64,000 nucleotides of DNA from Leptolyngbya sp. Cla-17 (GTDB lineage: Bacteria; Cyanobacteriota; Cyanobacteriia; Leptolyngbyales; Leptolyngbyaceae): positions 1,734,781-1,798,780 of the forward strand of contig NZ_JAEVYN010000001.1 in the NCBI RefSeq assembly GCF_016807185.1, read 5' to 3'. The notes below the pieces were generated by a model, which was not told where the DNA came from, did no database searches, and was given only the letters and a program-made list of their open reading frames with translations. A program made the translations under genes and the position numbers. This document shows, piece by piece, positions 34,724 to 44,224 of this stretch (position 1 is its first letter; the number at the start of each line of letters is the position of its first letter).

Positions 34724-36799
34724 TTACTTCTGCTTGTTCTTAGCCTGACGGCGTTTTAAATAGCCCATACCCAAACTTGCGCCTAGCATCCCCAACATCG
34801 TAGTTGGTTCTGGCACGGCAGCACTGTCACCATCTACAAGCACTTCTCCACCCGTTGCATCAGCAATTAAAGCAGAAACATCGCGCACACGAATATCTGC
34901 GCCGCTGGCAATATCAGTTGCGTCAACCGTGCCCTGCAAGTCTTCGCGAATGTATCGCTCCAGAGCCGCCTGATAGGTTACACCGCCGAGGGTAAACTTG
35001 CGGCTGTCGGGGATACCCGCCAGGGTTGAGAAGTTATCGCCACCGTTGGCAGTGAAGTTGATGGTTGCCAAATCAAACAACGCCTGATTTGGATCAACTA
35101 GAAAACCGCCCTGCGCCACGTCGTATAGGAACTGTCCCGTGCGATCGTTGTTAGGATCTAGCAAAATGCTGATGATTCGAGCGCCATCTTGAGTGATTGC
35201 ACCTGCTGCGGTGACTACTTGAGCAGCCTTGGTCACGTCATACACAACTTCCAAGCCAGAGAGTTGGAGGAACTGACCGCCGCCGCCCACACCGGGAGCC
35301 GTTTGACCAGAGACTGCCCGCTCTAGGATAGGCAGCAGTTCGCCACCCGTCAGGTCTGTGACAACGGAAACAAAGTTGGAGAACGGTAGCACATCAAAGG
35401 TATCAAACTCGGAGATGGTGTCGCCCGGAGCAAAGCGGCGATCGTTCCGAATGCCACCACCGTTTTGAATGCCCACTAAAATCTTGGCAGGATCTAGCCC
35501 AAACGTAGGAGCGCCATCTTGAGCCGCATCTCGAATTGCATCGGCAATCAAACTTCCAGCCAGTGTACTCTTAGCGCGAACTTCCGTTCGGACACTATTC
35601 AAGGGCACATTGGTTACGCCCACAGCAGTCGCCTGCAATTCAGCCACAAAAGCGGCAACTGGATTTTGTACTTGGCTCACTAAATCAGGACGGGGCGTAA
35701 GTCCATCCAAGTTTGTGTTGCGTTTAGGTCCCGAACCTGGCTCCAGAATGTTGGTGACTACGCCATTCGTGAACTCAAGTTGCAGATTGCCCAGGTATTT
35801 GTATTCGCCATCCGCGGAAACAATTAGCAGCGGCTCAACGCCACCCAACGCCGCCAGACTTGCCACTTGCTGCCCAGTCTGAGAGTTGTAAATCAGTGGA
35901 TAGGAAGGAACTGCGGTTTCAGCCGCTAGAGGCAGCAACGGATCATCCGGGTTAGCCAACCGAGTGTCGCTACCCGCTGCCACAATCACATCCACACCCG
36001 TTAGTTTGCCAGCTAAACTCTTTTCTTCATTGATGTCTTGCAAGTGAGAAACAAGCACTACCTTGTCAATGCCTTGGGCAGTGAGTTTATTCACCTCTGC
36101 CTGAACGGTGCTGACCAAGACACTGAATCCTGGTGTTGTGGATAAATCACCGACCGTGCCAATGTTGCCAGGGCTAGAAATAGAGCGTAGTAAGGGAGTC
36201 GTCACACCCACAACGCCAATTTTCTCTTCCACACCATTCACCATTTTGGTGACAATAGTGCTGGGTTGAATCAACCCTTTCAACGGGCTGCTGTCGGGAA
36301 TCACCAGGTTGGATGAAACAAAGGGACGGAATCTGGTGCCGTCGCCTTCTGGATCAATAAACCGGGCTAATACATCGGGTCCAAAGTCGAATTCGTGGTT
36401 GCCAATGCCGCCCACATCAATGTTGAACAGTTCTAATGCCTTGGCATCGTAAAACTGTTGTCCCGCAGGCAGGCTTAAACTTGCTTCAAATTGAGGTCCT
36501 GCCAAGAAGTTATCACCAGCGGTTAATAACAAGTCAAAGTCAGTGCTGCTAGCATTGCGCTGGCGATCGATCAGACTGGCAAACAAACCCACACCACTGT
36601 AATCAAATGTAGTCGCGGGTGTTGTGGCGGGAACTACAGGTGCGGTGCGGGTCAAAAGGGATGATTCACCATCACTGAAGTGCAGCAAATTTAGAGTAAA
36701 AGCTTGTGCAGCACTTGGAACCAAAGATCCTGTTAGGGTCAAAGTAGACGCTAACAGCCAGTGGCTGAAGCGGAACGGTTTTAGGTTGATTGACGGCAT
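34724..36799 (-). CDS. extracellular 5'-nucleotidase-like metallophosphoesterase with PEP-CTERM anchor
   Basis: A 691-residue secreted enzyme. Signal peptide (WLLASTLTLTGSLVPSAAQA), then a metallophosphoesterase domain with family motifs (LHFSDGES, LLTAGDNFLAG, GNHEFDFGPD, VVLVSHLQDINEEK) and the 5'-nucleotidase C-terminal domain (GIQNGGGIRNDRRFAPGDTI, FDVLPFSNFVSVV, INFTANGGDNF). The usual DxH of the first motif is altered to HFSDGE. The end is a PEP-CTERM sorting signal (VPEPTTMLGMLGASLGMGYL plus KRRQ). It probably releases phosphate from nucleotides outside the cell. Confidence 0.9.
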   Translation of the reverse strand: MPSINLKPFRFSHWLLASTLTLTGSLVPSAAQAFTLNLLHFSDGESSLLTRTAPVVPATTPATTFDYSGVGLFASLIDRQRNASSTDFDLLLTAGDNFLAGPQFEASLSLPAGQQFYDAKALELFNIDVGGIGNHEFDFGPDVLARFIDPEGDGTRFRPFVSSNLVIPDSSPLKGLIQPSTIVTKMVNGVEEKIGVVGVTTPLLRSISSPGNIGTVGDLSTTPGFSVLVSTVQAEVNKLTAQGIDKVVLVSHLQDINEEKSLAGKLTGVDVIVAAGSDTRLANPDDPLLPLAAETAVPSYPLIYNSQTGQQVASLAALGGVEPLLIVSADGEYKYLGNLQLEFTNGVVTNILEPGSGPKRNTNLDGLTPRPDLVSQVQNPVAAFVAELQATAVGVTNVPLNSVRTEVRAKSTLAGSLIADAIRDAAQDGAPTFGLDPAKILVGIQNGGGIRNDRRFAPGDTISEFDTFDVLPFSNFVSVVTDLTGGELLPILERAVSGQTAPGVGGGGQFLQLSGLEVVYDVTKAAQVVTAAGAITQDGARIISILLDPNNDRTGQFLYDVAQGGFLVDPNQALFDLATINFTANGGDNFSTLAGIPDSRKFTLGGVTYQAALERYIREDLQGTVDATDIASGADIRVRDVSALIADATGGEVLVDGDSAAVPEPTTMLGMLGASLGMGYLKRRQAKNKQK

Positions 36800-37182
36800 G
36801 ATGGGTACTTAAGATGAATGGTGGTTAACAAGACGGGCCATGAGTTTGATGGCGGGTTGCCAATGAACTTTTGCATTCGCCTAACTCGGTACAATTTCTG
36901 ACTTCTCTAAATGAATACTTTTAATTGATACCACCGTGAAATTACACAGGCATCTCAAACTTTAGCGATCGCAGGTTAAGAGAACCTCAAAGAAAGTTAA
37001 GCAAACCCTCAATAATCAGAAAATTTACGTAATCTTTATTTGTTGGTTAGTAGATTGATTTTTATCTCTTTAACGATTAGATTTTAGCGACTGTCAAAAG
37101 ATAGATTTAAACTTAGCTCTGAGCAGATCCAAAACCTAAAGAATTTGGTGCGAGAATAGACGTGGAAAAAAAGCGCGTGGTT
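36800..37182. other. divergent intergenic region, nucleotidase / leuD
   Basis: 383 bp of AT-rich DNA between divergent genes; holds both promoters. A Pho-box-like pair lies at 36973-37001. No gene or RNA is evident. Confidence 0.6.
36973..37001 (-). promoter_or_regulatory. Pho-box-like direct repeat upstream of the nucleotidase
   Basis: On the minus strand CTTAACTT (37001-36994) and CTTAACCT (36980-36973) repeat with 21-nt spacing, close to two turns of the 11-bp period of the cyanobacterial PhoB/SphR box (CTTAACCT units); the middle unit is poor. About 175 bp upstream of the nucleotidase start. Tentative. Confidence 0.35.
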
Positions 37183-37779
37183 ATGGTGAGCGAAGTAAAG
37201 TTGGTTGCAGGACGAGCAGTTCCTTTAATCGGAAATGATATCGATACCGATCGCATTATCCCGGCGCGGTTTTTGCGCTGCGTCACATTTGATGGGTTAG
37301 GGCAACACGTCTTTGAAGACGATCGTATTCAGCTAAACGGACAGCATCCGTTTGATTTGCCGCAGTATCAAGAAGCCAAAGTGCTGGTGGTCAACGGCAA
37401 CTTTGGCTGTGGTTCCTCGCGAGAACATGCTCCTCAAGCGATCGCGAAGTGGGGCATTAAGGCGATCATAGGGGAAAGCTTTGCTGAGATTTTTTTGGGA
37501 AATTGCTTGGCGATGGGAATTCCTTGCGTCACGGCAGCGGCGGATGTGGTGAGAACTTTGCAGGATACGATTGTGGCAAATCCTCTAGCGAACATCACTT
37601 TAGATTTGGAAACCTGTCAGGTCGTCTGTGGTGATTTTTCTGCACCTGTGATGATGAATGAGGGCACTCGTTCGATGCTAGTGTCCGGCACTTGGGATGC
37701 CTGTGGACAGTTGGTTGCCCAAGCTGCTCAAGTTCAGGCGATCGCTGCCAAACTGCCTTATATGCAGTGGAGCCACTAG
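37183..37779 (+). CDS. leuD: 3-isopropylmalate dehydratase small subunit
   Basis: LeuD subunit of isopropylmalate isomerase (leucine biosynthesis). About 198 residues with GNDIDTDRIIPARFL near the N-terminus, the swivel-domain motif NGNFGCGSSREHAPQAI, and GESFAEIFLGNCLAMGIP. The first start could be GTG 37162, ATG 37183 or GTG 37186; ATG 37183 matches homologues. The large subunit leuC is not in the window. Confidence 0.93.
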   Translation: MVSEVKLVAGRAVPLIGNDIDTDRIIPARFLRCVTFDGLGQHVFEDDRIQLNGQHPFDLPQYQEAKVLVVNGNFGCGSSREHAPQAIAKWGIKAIIGESFAEIFLGNCLAMGIPCVTAAADVVRTLQDTIVANPLANITLDLETCQVVCGDFSAPVMMNEGTRSMLVSGTWDACGQLVAQAAQVQAIAAKLPYMQWSH

Positions 37780-38178
37780 GCAACACCCGATATTTTTACA
37801 GCCATTTCTTCCGAGCAGACGCCGACTACGGGCGGCGCGTTGCCAAAGCATTGAGTATTGGAATTGATCCCTCAACGCTAGGACAAAACCAACAGAACAA
37901 CCCTCAGCCCATAAACGCATAACCTATTCGCTGTAGGCTAGGCCGCTCCTTTGGGTCAGTAAACCTGGTATGACAACGGTCATTCATCAAGTTTCTGTCT
38001 AAAGGAGTTTTTTGTTAATGCAGCGGCAATTGAATGTTCCATACGTTCTTTTGTAAAGAATGTAGCCATTTTCAAAATCCTGTGCAGAATGTACTTGCAA
38101 CCTGGGTGGTTCTAACTGATTACAAAGCTGGAACCGTGGTTATGGCAAGTTCTTCACACGTTTGGTTTTTGAAACGCA
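37780..38178. other. intergenic region before Omp85 gene
   Basis: 399 bp without a convincing gene. A 12-codon leader (MQRQLNVPYVLL, 38018-38056) is preceded by a strong AAAGGAG seven bases from its ATG; the Omp85 gene follows. No terminator for leuD was recognised. Confidence 0.5.
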
Positions 38179-40356
38179 TTGAACGTACTTTCTTCGGCTT
38201 ATAAATCATCTGGGCGACGACGATTATCCGCGATCGCGGGATGGGCTGTGGCAGCAATCGCCCAATCTGAAGTTGTTCTAGCTCAACCGCAGGTTGCCCC
38301 GCCACCGCCGCCTTCGAGCTTGGTGCAACCGCCCCCCCCTCCCAGTCGGGTGCAATCCATACCGGTTAGTCCAGCAATGCCGTCTAATCAGCCCTCATCG
38401 TTGAATGAGCCGGTCTGGGTCATGCCGACAACGGTTCCCTCTCCCGCGGCCCCTCTGCCAGTGCTCACCTCACCCTCGACATTACCTGTTACGCCGCCGC
38501 TTTCTACTTCACCCCAGCAGGTTGTAGTTCCCAAAATAGAACCGCCGCCGCCCGGTCAAACTCCACTGCCACCTGTTCGCTCACAAAATCTAAACGATCT
38601 CGCTTTATTCGTTACAGAAGTACAAATTGCGGGAGTTGCCCAAGATTTGCAAGAATTCGGTTTACAGGCAATTCAGACCAAAGCAGGAGGGCAAGCAAAC
38701 TCTGGTCAACTACAGAATGATGTGGCGCTGTTGCTAAATACGGGTTTCTTTTCGTCGGCGACAGTTTCCACTCGCCCCAACCCTCAAGGCGTGAGCGTTA
38801 CTTTTTTTGCAACTCCTACAATTGTGCGGGCGATCGCCTTGCCCACTGCTCAAGCACTCACCTTCACCGCAACGAACGAAATCTTTAAAGACCAGTTCGG
38901 CAAGCCCATTAGCCCAACGGCACTCAATCAGGCAACGCAGCAAATCAACGACTGGTACGCCCAAAATGGGTACACTTTGGCGCGGGTAATTTCTCTGCGC
39001 CCTGATCGCAATGGCATTATCACCATTGAGGTGGCAGAGGGTGTAGTCGGGGAAACCCAGGTGCGCTTCGTCAGTCGCGATGGCAAGTCTGTGGATGAAA
39101 AGGGGCAACCCATTCGCTACCGTACCCAAGATGCCTTTTTGCAGCGCCAAATTAAAGTGCAGCCAGGGCAACCGTTTCAGACAAAAATTGCTCAAGAAGA
39201 CTTGCAACGGTTGGGGCAGCTTGGCATTTTTGAAACGGTTAGCGTTGCGTTTGAAGGCGATGCGCGGCGGGTAACTGTTATTTATAACGTGACTGAGCGT
39301 GCGCCTCGCGATCTGCGGTTTGGCGGCGGCTTTAACGATTCTTTGGGACTCTATGCCACGGTTGGCGTGCAAGATATCAACTTTGGTGGCTTGGGGCAAC
39401 GACTTGGTGGCACGGTGTTAGTGGGTACGAGAGATGTGCAGTTTGATGGGCGATTTGTTAGTCCTTATCGCGATACGGAACCCAATGTTCCAGGCTATAA
39501 CGCCAGTATTTATCGGCAACAGGGATTTTCACAGGTATTTACTGATGAGGTGAATTTGCCCAATGGCGATCGCATACGAGAGCGGCGGCAAGGGGTTGGC
39601 ATTGGGTTAGAGCGTCCCATTGGCAATGGTTGGAATGGAAATCTTGGGTTCAATTATAACAACGTCAGCATTCGGGATAGTGATGGCAAGGTCTCCAGCA
39701 ACGATAGTTTAGGCAACCCACTCACGTTGAGTGGCAAGGGGATTGATGATCTGTTCAGCCTTTCATTTACCGCCATTCAAGACCTGCGCGACTACCCCTT
39801 AAATCCCGGTAACGGCTCTGTCACTCGCTTGAACGTCGAGCAATACTTACCGATTGGGCGCGGGCAGGTATTTGGCACGAAGCTTCAGGCGGAACACGCT
39901 AAATATTTTCCGGTGAAATTGATTACGGCAAATCAAAAGGATGCGCCCCCCACTGAACGTCAGCCAGAAGTGATTGCATTGAATGTGCAAGGGGGGACTA
40001 ACGTGGGTGATTTGCCGCCCTACAACGCTTTTATATTGGGGGGAGCAAACTCAGTGCGGGGTTGGGATACGGGCGATATCGCCACTCCTCGCAGCTACAT
40101 TCAAGCAACCGCTGAATACCGCTTTCCAATTTACAAATTCATTGGCGGCACCGCTTTTGTAGATTTTGCCTCTGACCTAGGCAGCAATAAAGATGTGTTG
40201 GGTGAACCGGGTGTGGTGCGCGGCACTCCTGGTAGTGGGATTGGCTATGGGTTGGGGGTGAGGGTCAACTCACCGCTTGGCATTATTCGAGCAGATTTTG
40301 GCTTTAGTGGGCAGGGCGACACGCGCTTTCAATTTGGCTTTGGGCAACGGTTTTAG
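38179..40356 (+). CDS. Omp85/BamA-family outer-membrane assembly protein
   Basis: A 725-residue Omp85. N-terminal signal-like region (SAIAGWAVAAIAQSEVVLAQ), a long proline-rich linker typical of cyanobacterial Omp85, then POTRA domains (VTEVQIAGVAQDLQEFGLQA; WYAQNGYTLARVISLRPDR; VQPGQPFQTKIAQEDLQRLG), and a 16-strand barrel with the NSVRGWDTGD loop (RGF-type motif) and terminal FGQRF. It inserts beta-barrel proteins such as the porin encoded at 16627. The start is TTG 38179, the only start after an in-frame stop, so the true start is uncertain. Confidence 0.92.
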   Translation: MNVLSSAYKSSGRRRLSAIAGWAVAAIAQSEVVLAQPQVAPPPPPSSLVQPPPPPSRVQSIPVSPAMPSNQPSSLNEPVWVMPTTVPSPAAPLPVLTSPSTLPVTPPLSTSPQQVVVPKIEPPPPGQTPLPPVRSQNLNDLALFVTEVQIAGVAQDLQEFGLQAIQTKAGGQANSGQLQNDVALLLNTGFFSSATVSTRPNPQGVSVTFFATPTIVRAIALPTAQALTFTATNEIFKDQFGKPISPTALNQATQQINDWYAQNGYTLARVISLRPDRNGIITIEVAEGVVGETQVRFVSRDGKSVDEKGQPIRYRTQDAFLQRQIKVQPGQPFQTKIAQEDLQRLGQLGIFETVSVAFEGDARRVTVIYNVTERAPRDLRFGGGFNDSLGLYATVGVQDINFGGLGQRLGGTVLVGTRDVQFDGRFVSPYRDTEPNVPGYNASIYRQQGFSQVFTDEVNLPNGDRIRERRQGVGIGLERPIGNGWNGNLGFNYNNVSIRDSDGKVSSNDSLGNPLTLSGKGIDDLFSLSFTAIQDLRDYPLNPGNGSVTRLNVEQYLPIGRGQVFGTKLQAEHAKYFPVKLITANQKDAPPTERQPEVIALNVQGGTNVGDLPPYNAFILGGANSVRGWDTGDIATPRSYIQATAEYRFPIYKFIGGTAFVDFASDLGSNKDVLGEPGVVRGTPGSGIGYGLGVRVNSPLGIIRADFGFSGQGDTRFQFGFGQRF

Positions 40357-40460
40357 AGAAAGATAGTGCTGGGTGCGGAGCGAAGAAGCAAAGAGTTGAG
40401 TTCGTCATTCAACCTTCTCCGCCCCTGCTGCTAAGAACTCGGTTCAACGATACCAAATAA

Positions 40461-40480
40461 CTTTTGCGAGAACGCAAAAG
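40461..40480. terminator. bidirectional hairpin between convergent genes
   Basis: CTTTTGCG-agaa-CGCAAAAG, perfect 8-bp stem with A/T-rich flanks, between the Omp85 gene and the 131-residue hypothetical. Confidence 0.55.
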
Positions 40481-40499
40481 ACGTTTCTACACTACGAGG

Positions 40500-40895
40500 C
40501 TAAATACCCATTACCTTCTGTACTTTGGATAGGAATTCTTCCTCAAGTTTGACAACTTCATCACTTGCAAGCAACTTCTCAAGCTCACTGCTAGCTTTTC
40601 GTTTTAATTCATCGCTGCCCAAGCGTTCACTAATGTTCTGAAGCAGGTCTTCCACTTTTTGGGAGTCAACCTTCGCAGACCTGATTTTTGGAATGGTTCT
40701 TTGCAAATATCCACTGAATGAGATGCCAGACTCCCACTTTAACTGAGTGGATTCGTTTTCTATAAAATCTTGTTCAGCTAACGAAATCAAATCATCCGAG
40801 TACATACCCAGGAGACATAGATCCACCATTGCCTCTTTTTGAGTTTGATTCCACCCATCAGAGTGCTTCAGCAATTTTTGAAAAAGAACTTGCAT
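40500..40895 (-). CDS. hypothetical helical protein
   Basis: A 131-residue, charged, mainly helical soluble protein; not recognised. A loose likeness to the TerB fold (WNQTQKEAMVDLCLLGMYSD, then LISLAEQDFI) is suggestive only. Start ATG at 40895 has GGAAA upstream (AAGGAAAAAAT). It stands alone and converges with the Omp85 gene. Confidence 0.6.
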   Translation of the reverse strand: MQVLFQKLLKHSDGWNQTQKEAMVDLCLLGMYSDDLISLAEQDFIENESTQLKWESGISFSGYLQRTIPKIRSAKVDSQKVEDLLQNISERLGSDELKRKASSELEKLLASDEVVKLEEEFLSKVQKVMGI

Positions 40896-41172
40896 ATTTT
40901 TTCCTTTGCAGCTTAGTGTTTTGTCAACGACAGATCAACGTTTAGATACACTCACTTTTTACAGGATTCCGCATTTAGCGAAGCACGATAAGCAATTTGG
41001 AGACTCCTCTCAACATGAGGCGCAGATAAGACAGGGTAGGGGTTTCAGATTTTTATCTGTACCTCACTAGATTAAGAACCGCTATAGCAGGTAGAGTTAA
41101 TCACAATGCCTAACATGAGTCGCTAACTTTCCAAATATGTCCCACCTAACAACTTAGCGGTCGAACAAACCT

Positions 41173-42141
41173 TTGGAAAGACTGATCCCTAAAATAATTT
41201 TGGATACTGATCCCGGCGGCGACGATATTTTTGCGTTGCTATGGCTGCTGAGCCTAGTCAAGCAGGGGGTAGCTAAATTGGTTGCCGTAACAACGGCAGA
41301 AGGCAATGTTTCTGCTAGGCAAACGTTTGCCGCTGCCAGCAAAATTTTGAAGTTAGGTGGACTCGATGAAATTGAGATCGGGCGTGCAGTTGCAGTAAAT
41401 CACGCAACTACCAATGCCGCTCACATTCACGGCAGCGATGGTATGGGTAATCTGTCTCAGACTTTGCCAGAGGGTGATCGCTCTTTTGAGCTGGCAAACG
41501 ATTCAGATCAGGTGTTGATAGATGCCTTGACGACTCAGCCCGGTGAGATCACCATTTTAGCGATCGCCCCCTTCACCAATCTGGCAGCCGCAGAAACTCG
41601 CTCTCCTGGCATTTTGCAGCGGGCAAAAGAAATCGTGTTGATGGGCGGTGCATTTGGGTGTGCTGGCAATGTTACAGCCCACGCTGAGTTTAATGTTGCC
41701 TATCATCCAGAAGCCGCCCAAGTGGTGCTGAATAGCCGCAGTGATATCGTGATGGTGCCGTTGGATGTGACGCGATCGCTGATTTTTACGGAAGCGATGG
41801 CACAAACGATCAGGCAGGCGAATCCAGATAGCGCGATCGCCCAGTTCATCGACGCTTTGTGTAGTTTCATGATTTCCACTGCCTTGACCTATCGAGAAAC
41901 CCAGGGCGATCGAGGGTTTTTAATTCACGATGCCGCCACGGTAGGCTATCTCTTTTACCCTGAAACCTTCCTCTGGCGACGAGCAACGGTGCAGATCGAA
42001 ACCCAAGGGTTGTGGACTCGCGGGCAGACATTAATAGACAATCGGCACGGAGCAAAAGCAGAAGCCAACGCCTGGATTGCCACTCAAGTCGATGCTCCCA
42101 ACTTTTTCACTAGCCTAATTGAGGATTTCAAGCGCCTGTAG
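41173..42141 (+). CDS. inosine-uridine-type nucleoside hydrolase
   Basis: A 322-residue nucleoside N-ribohydrolase. The Ca-binding N-terminus IILDTDPGGDDIFALLWL, the GSDGMGNLSQTLPEG region, LAIAPFTNLAAAETR, EIVLMGGAFGCAGN and the C-terminal FLIHDAATVGYLF are typical. It starts with TTG at 41173, just after an in-frame stop. It may salvage nucleosides released by the extracellular nucleotidase encoded nearby, but the two are not an operon. Confidence 0.93.
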   Translation: MERLIPKIILDTDPGGDDIFALLWLLSLVKQGVAKLVAVTTAEGNVSARQTFAAASKILKLGGLDEIEIGRAVAVNHATTNAAHIHGSDGMGNLSQTLPEGDRSFELANDSDQVLIDALTTQPGEITILAIAPFTNLAAAETRSPGILQRAKEIVLMGGAFGCAGNVTAHAEFNVAYHPEAAQVVLNSRSDIVMVPLDVTRSLIFTEAMAQTIRQANPDSAIAQFIDALCSFMISTALTYRETQGDRGFLIHDAATVGYLFYPETFLWRRATVQIETQGLWTRGQTLIDNRHGAKAEANAWIATQVDAPNFFTSLIEDFKRL

Positions 42142-42315
42142 CGGTGAGACTTACAGAGCAAGTATTCTTCAGCACTGAAAGCCGATCAATCGATGTGGTT
42201 TGCGGTGTGGTGAGTGGAATACAACTAACGATTGATGGCAAACAAGCGATCGCTTGCCATAATTTTTTGTAGATCGTTGGTATTCTGCCAGCGCATGAGC
42301 ATGTGGGGATTGAGC

Positions 42316-42783
42316 ATGATTAGGTCGTGGATGGTAATTGGGGCGGTGGCGATCGCGGTTGCTTTTTCAGGAAATATTCTTGGACGCAACAACATGCGTT
42401 GGTTTCGCCAATTACGGCGACCTAAATGGCTGACTTTTGAACCGCTGATTCCTGTCATTTGGACAGTGATCCTGATCTGCGGTGCTTGGTCAGCTTATCT
42501 TGTGTGGGAATCGAACCCTGGCACCGAGCAAACCTGGTGGTTGATGGCATTTTATCTATTGCTGGAGATTGTCATCATTGCCTACTCGCCTGTTACCATT
42601 CGCCTCCGCAACCTCAAAGCAGGCACGATCGTTGGTGGTATCGGTTTTATAATTGGCTTGATCTTGGCATTCTTGGTGCAACCCATTTCTAATACGGCAT
42701 TCTGGCTGCTGGTGCCCTATTTACTCTGGAGTCCAATTGGCACGTATACCACCTGGGCAATGCATCAACTAAACGGCGATTAA
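42316..42783 (+). CDS. TspO/MBR-family tryptophan-rich sensory protein
   Basis: A 155-residue, five-helix membrane protein. Family motifs: WFRQLRRPKWLTFEPLIPVI, WTVILICGAWSAYLVWE and a C-terminal LLVPYLLWSPIGTYTTWA. TspO proteins bind porphyrins and related ligands and modulate tetrapyrrole or stress responses. ATG 42316 is chosen because GGGGA lies six bases upstream; earlier in-frame ATGs (42295, 42301) are less well placed. Confidence 0.85.
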   Translation: MIRSWMVIGAVAIAVAFSGNILGRNNMRWFRQLRRPKWLTFEPLIPVIWTVILICGAWSAYLVWESNPGTEQTWWLMAFYLLLEIVIIAYSPVTIRLRNLKAGTIVGGIGFIIGLILAFLVQPISNTAFWLLVPYLLWSPIGTYTTWAMHQLNGD

Positions 42784-42823
42784 TCAAGGTTGTTCCTAAT
42801 ATGAATTGCTCCCCCTCATTGAT

Positions 42824-43444
42824 TTAGGTCAGTTTAGTCAAAGAGCGAATTAGGTTTTGTCGGGCTTTAGCTTCATATCGGTCCTGGAATAGAGGGGTTG
42901 AATAGATCTGCGATCGCCCCATCAACCCTTTCAAAATCTTGCCCCGCTCACGTCGATAAATAAGTTCTGGCACCCATTTATATTCAGCCCGCACTTGCTG
43001 CTCATATTCATCAAACCGTTCTGGCTCAGCCGCCAAAATCCCTAAGTCCACATCAACTAGAACTTCAGCATCTCGACTCGTAGGTATCGCGTCATGCTTC
43101 GTTGCCATAATCAGCGAATACACACGATCCCCAATTGCTTCAGGTAAGCCATGAGCTATCACGCTTGTCCTTACCCATTCAGCGCTTTTCTGCTCATTAT
43201 CTTTGCTAGCTAACTCATAGATTGCGTCATGAAACCAGATTGCAAGCTCCACTTCCGGTGGATGCGTTGCCTGCTCCCGAATCTGTTCAAAGTGATTAAA
43301 ACACTCATTTAAGTGTTGCAATGTGTGATATCTACGATGGGGTTCAGCATACCGGGCACAGATCAACTCATAAAGCTCTACGTTGCCTTCAGCACCAAGT
43401 TGTTGCCATGTTTTCTGCCAGTGCGCGATCGCAATCATTATCAT
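42824..43444 (-). CDS. HD-domain metal-dependent phosphohydrolase
   Basis: A 206-residue HD-superfamily protein of the predicted-hydrolase type (COG4339-like). Motifs: RRYHTLQHLNECFNHF (His), LAIWFHDAIYE (His-Asp), and VLVDVDLGILAAEPERFDEY (Asp). Substrate unknown. Start could be the first or second ATG (MIMIAIAHWQ). Converges with tspO-like gene. Confidence 0.87.
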   Translation of the reverse strand: MIMIAIAHWQKTWQQLGAEGNVELYELICARYAEPHRRYHTLQHLNECFNHFEQIREQATHPPEVELAIWFHDAIYELASKDNEQKSAEWVRTSVIAHGLPEAIGDRVYSLIMATKHDAIPTSRDAEVLVDVDLGILAAEPERFDEYEQQVRAEYKWVPELIYRRERGKILKGLMGRSQIYSTPLFQDRYEAKARQNLIRSLTKLT

Positions 43445-43554
43445 CCTGCATAGAGGCTATTTGAAATTGGCGGATAGGCGATTGGATAGACGAAGCGATC
43501 GCTTTAACACTGTTAGGATTATAAAGTTTCAATTTGTGTCCTTAGGAGATAGTT

Positions 43555-43995
43555 ATGACTCGCGCAACCATGGAAACCGACAAGGGCACCATTCATCTAG
43601 AATTATTTGATAAAGATGCCCCCAATACTGTCAAAAACTTTGTTGAACTAGCGAACAGCGGCTTTTATGACGGGCTAGCCTTTCATCGGGTTCTCTCTAA
43701 CTTTATGGTGCAAGGGGGCTGCCCCAACACTCGCCCCGGCGCAACAGGTACACCCGGAACAGGCGGACCGGGCTACAAAATCAAGTGCGAAATTAATTCT
43801 AATTTGCACGAGGCAGGCTCACTCTCCATGGCACACGCTGGAAAAGACACAGGTGGCAGTCAGTTTTTTATCTGCCATTCGCCTCAATCGCATCTTGATG
43901 GCGTACATACCGTATTCGGTAAAACCGAAGATATGGATATTGTGAATGCCATCCGTCAAAACGACAAAATTCTTTCTGTGAAAGTCGAAGCGTAA
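43555..43995 (+). CDS. cyclophilin-type peptidyl-prolyl cis-trans isomerase
   Basis: A 146-residue cyclophilin. FHRVLSNFMVQGGCP, the active-site Arg, GSLSMAHAGKDTGGSQFFIC and HLDGVHTVFGK are conserved. No signal peptide, so cytoplasmic. A good AGGAG lies before the ATG. Confidence 0.94.
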   Translation: MTRATMETDKGTIHLELFDKDAPNTVKNFVELANSGFYDGLAFHRVLSNFMVQGGCPNTRPGATGTPGTGGPGYKIKCEINSNLHEAGSLSMAHAGKDTGGSQFFICHSPQSHLDGVHTVFGKTEDMDIVNAIRQNDKILSVKVEA

Positions 43996-44011
43996 ACTTT
44001 TCTACCATAGG

Positions 44012-44086
44012 AAGTTTTTGATAGGTGCCTTCGTAGGGCGTTGAGCAAAACGCTCTACGGAAAACCAGACGCAAGTTTTTGATAGG
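44012..44086. repeat. hairpin flanked by 14-bp direct repeats
   Basis: AAGTTTTTGATAGG occurs at 44012-44025 and 44073-44086; between them is an 11-bp stem (44032-44042 with 44049-44059, one G-U). It looks like a small palindromic insertion with a target duplication, or a terminator region duplicated. It follows the cyclophilin gene. Confidence 0.6.
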
Positions 44087-44224
44087 ACGAATTTGTTACT
44101 GAAAAATTTTCGTCATTTGTCGAAGATCGCGATCGCACTTGAGAATTAATTTTTCTAAGGCATGTCAGGATTACGTTTACTATGCTAAGGAACAGGATTC
44201 AACCCTCAATTTAGATATTCACCG

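Noticed and set aside
37692..37922. 76-residue frame after leuD
   Set aside because: Overlaps the leuD 3' end in another frame and has no recognisable ribosome site or motif.
42503..42530. tRNA-like T-loop sequence (GGAATCGAACCCTGG)
   Set aside because: It lies inside the conserved TspO coding sequence and no acceptor stem or anticodon arm can be formed around it.
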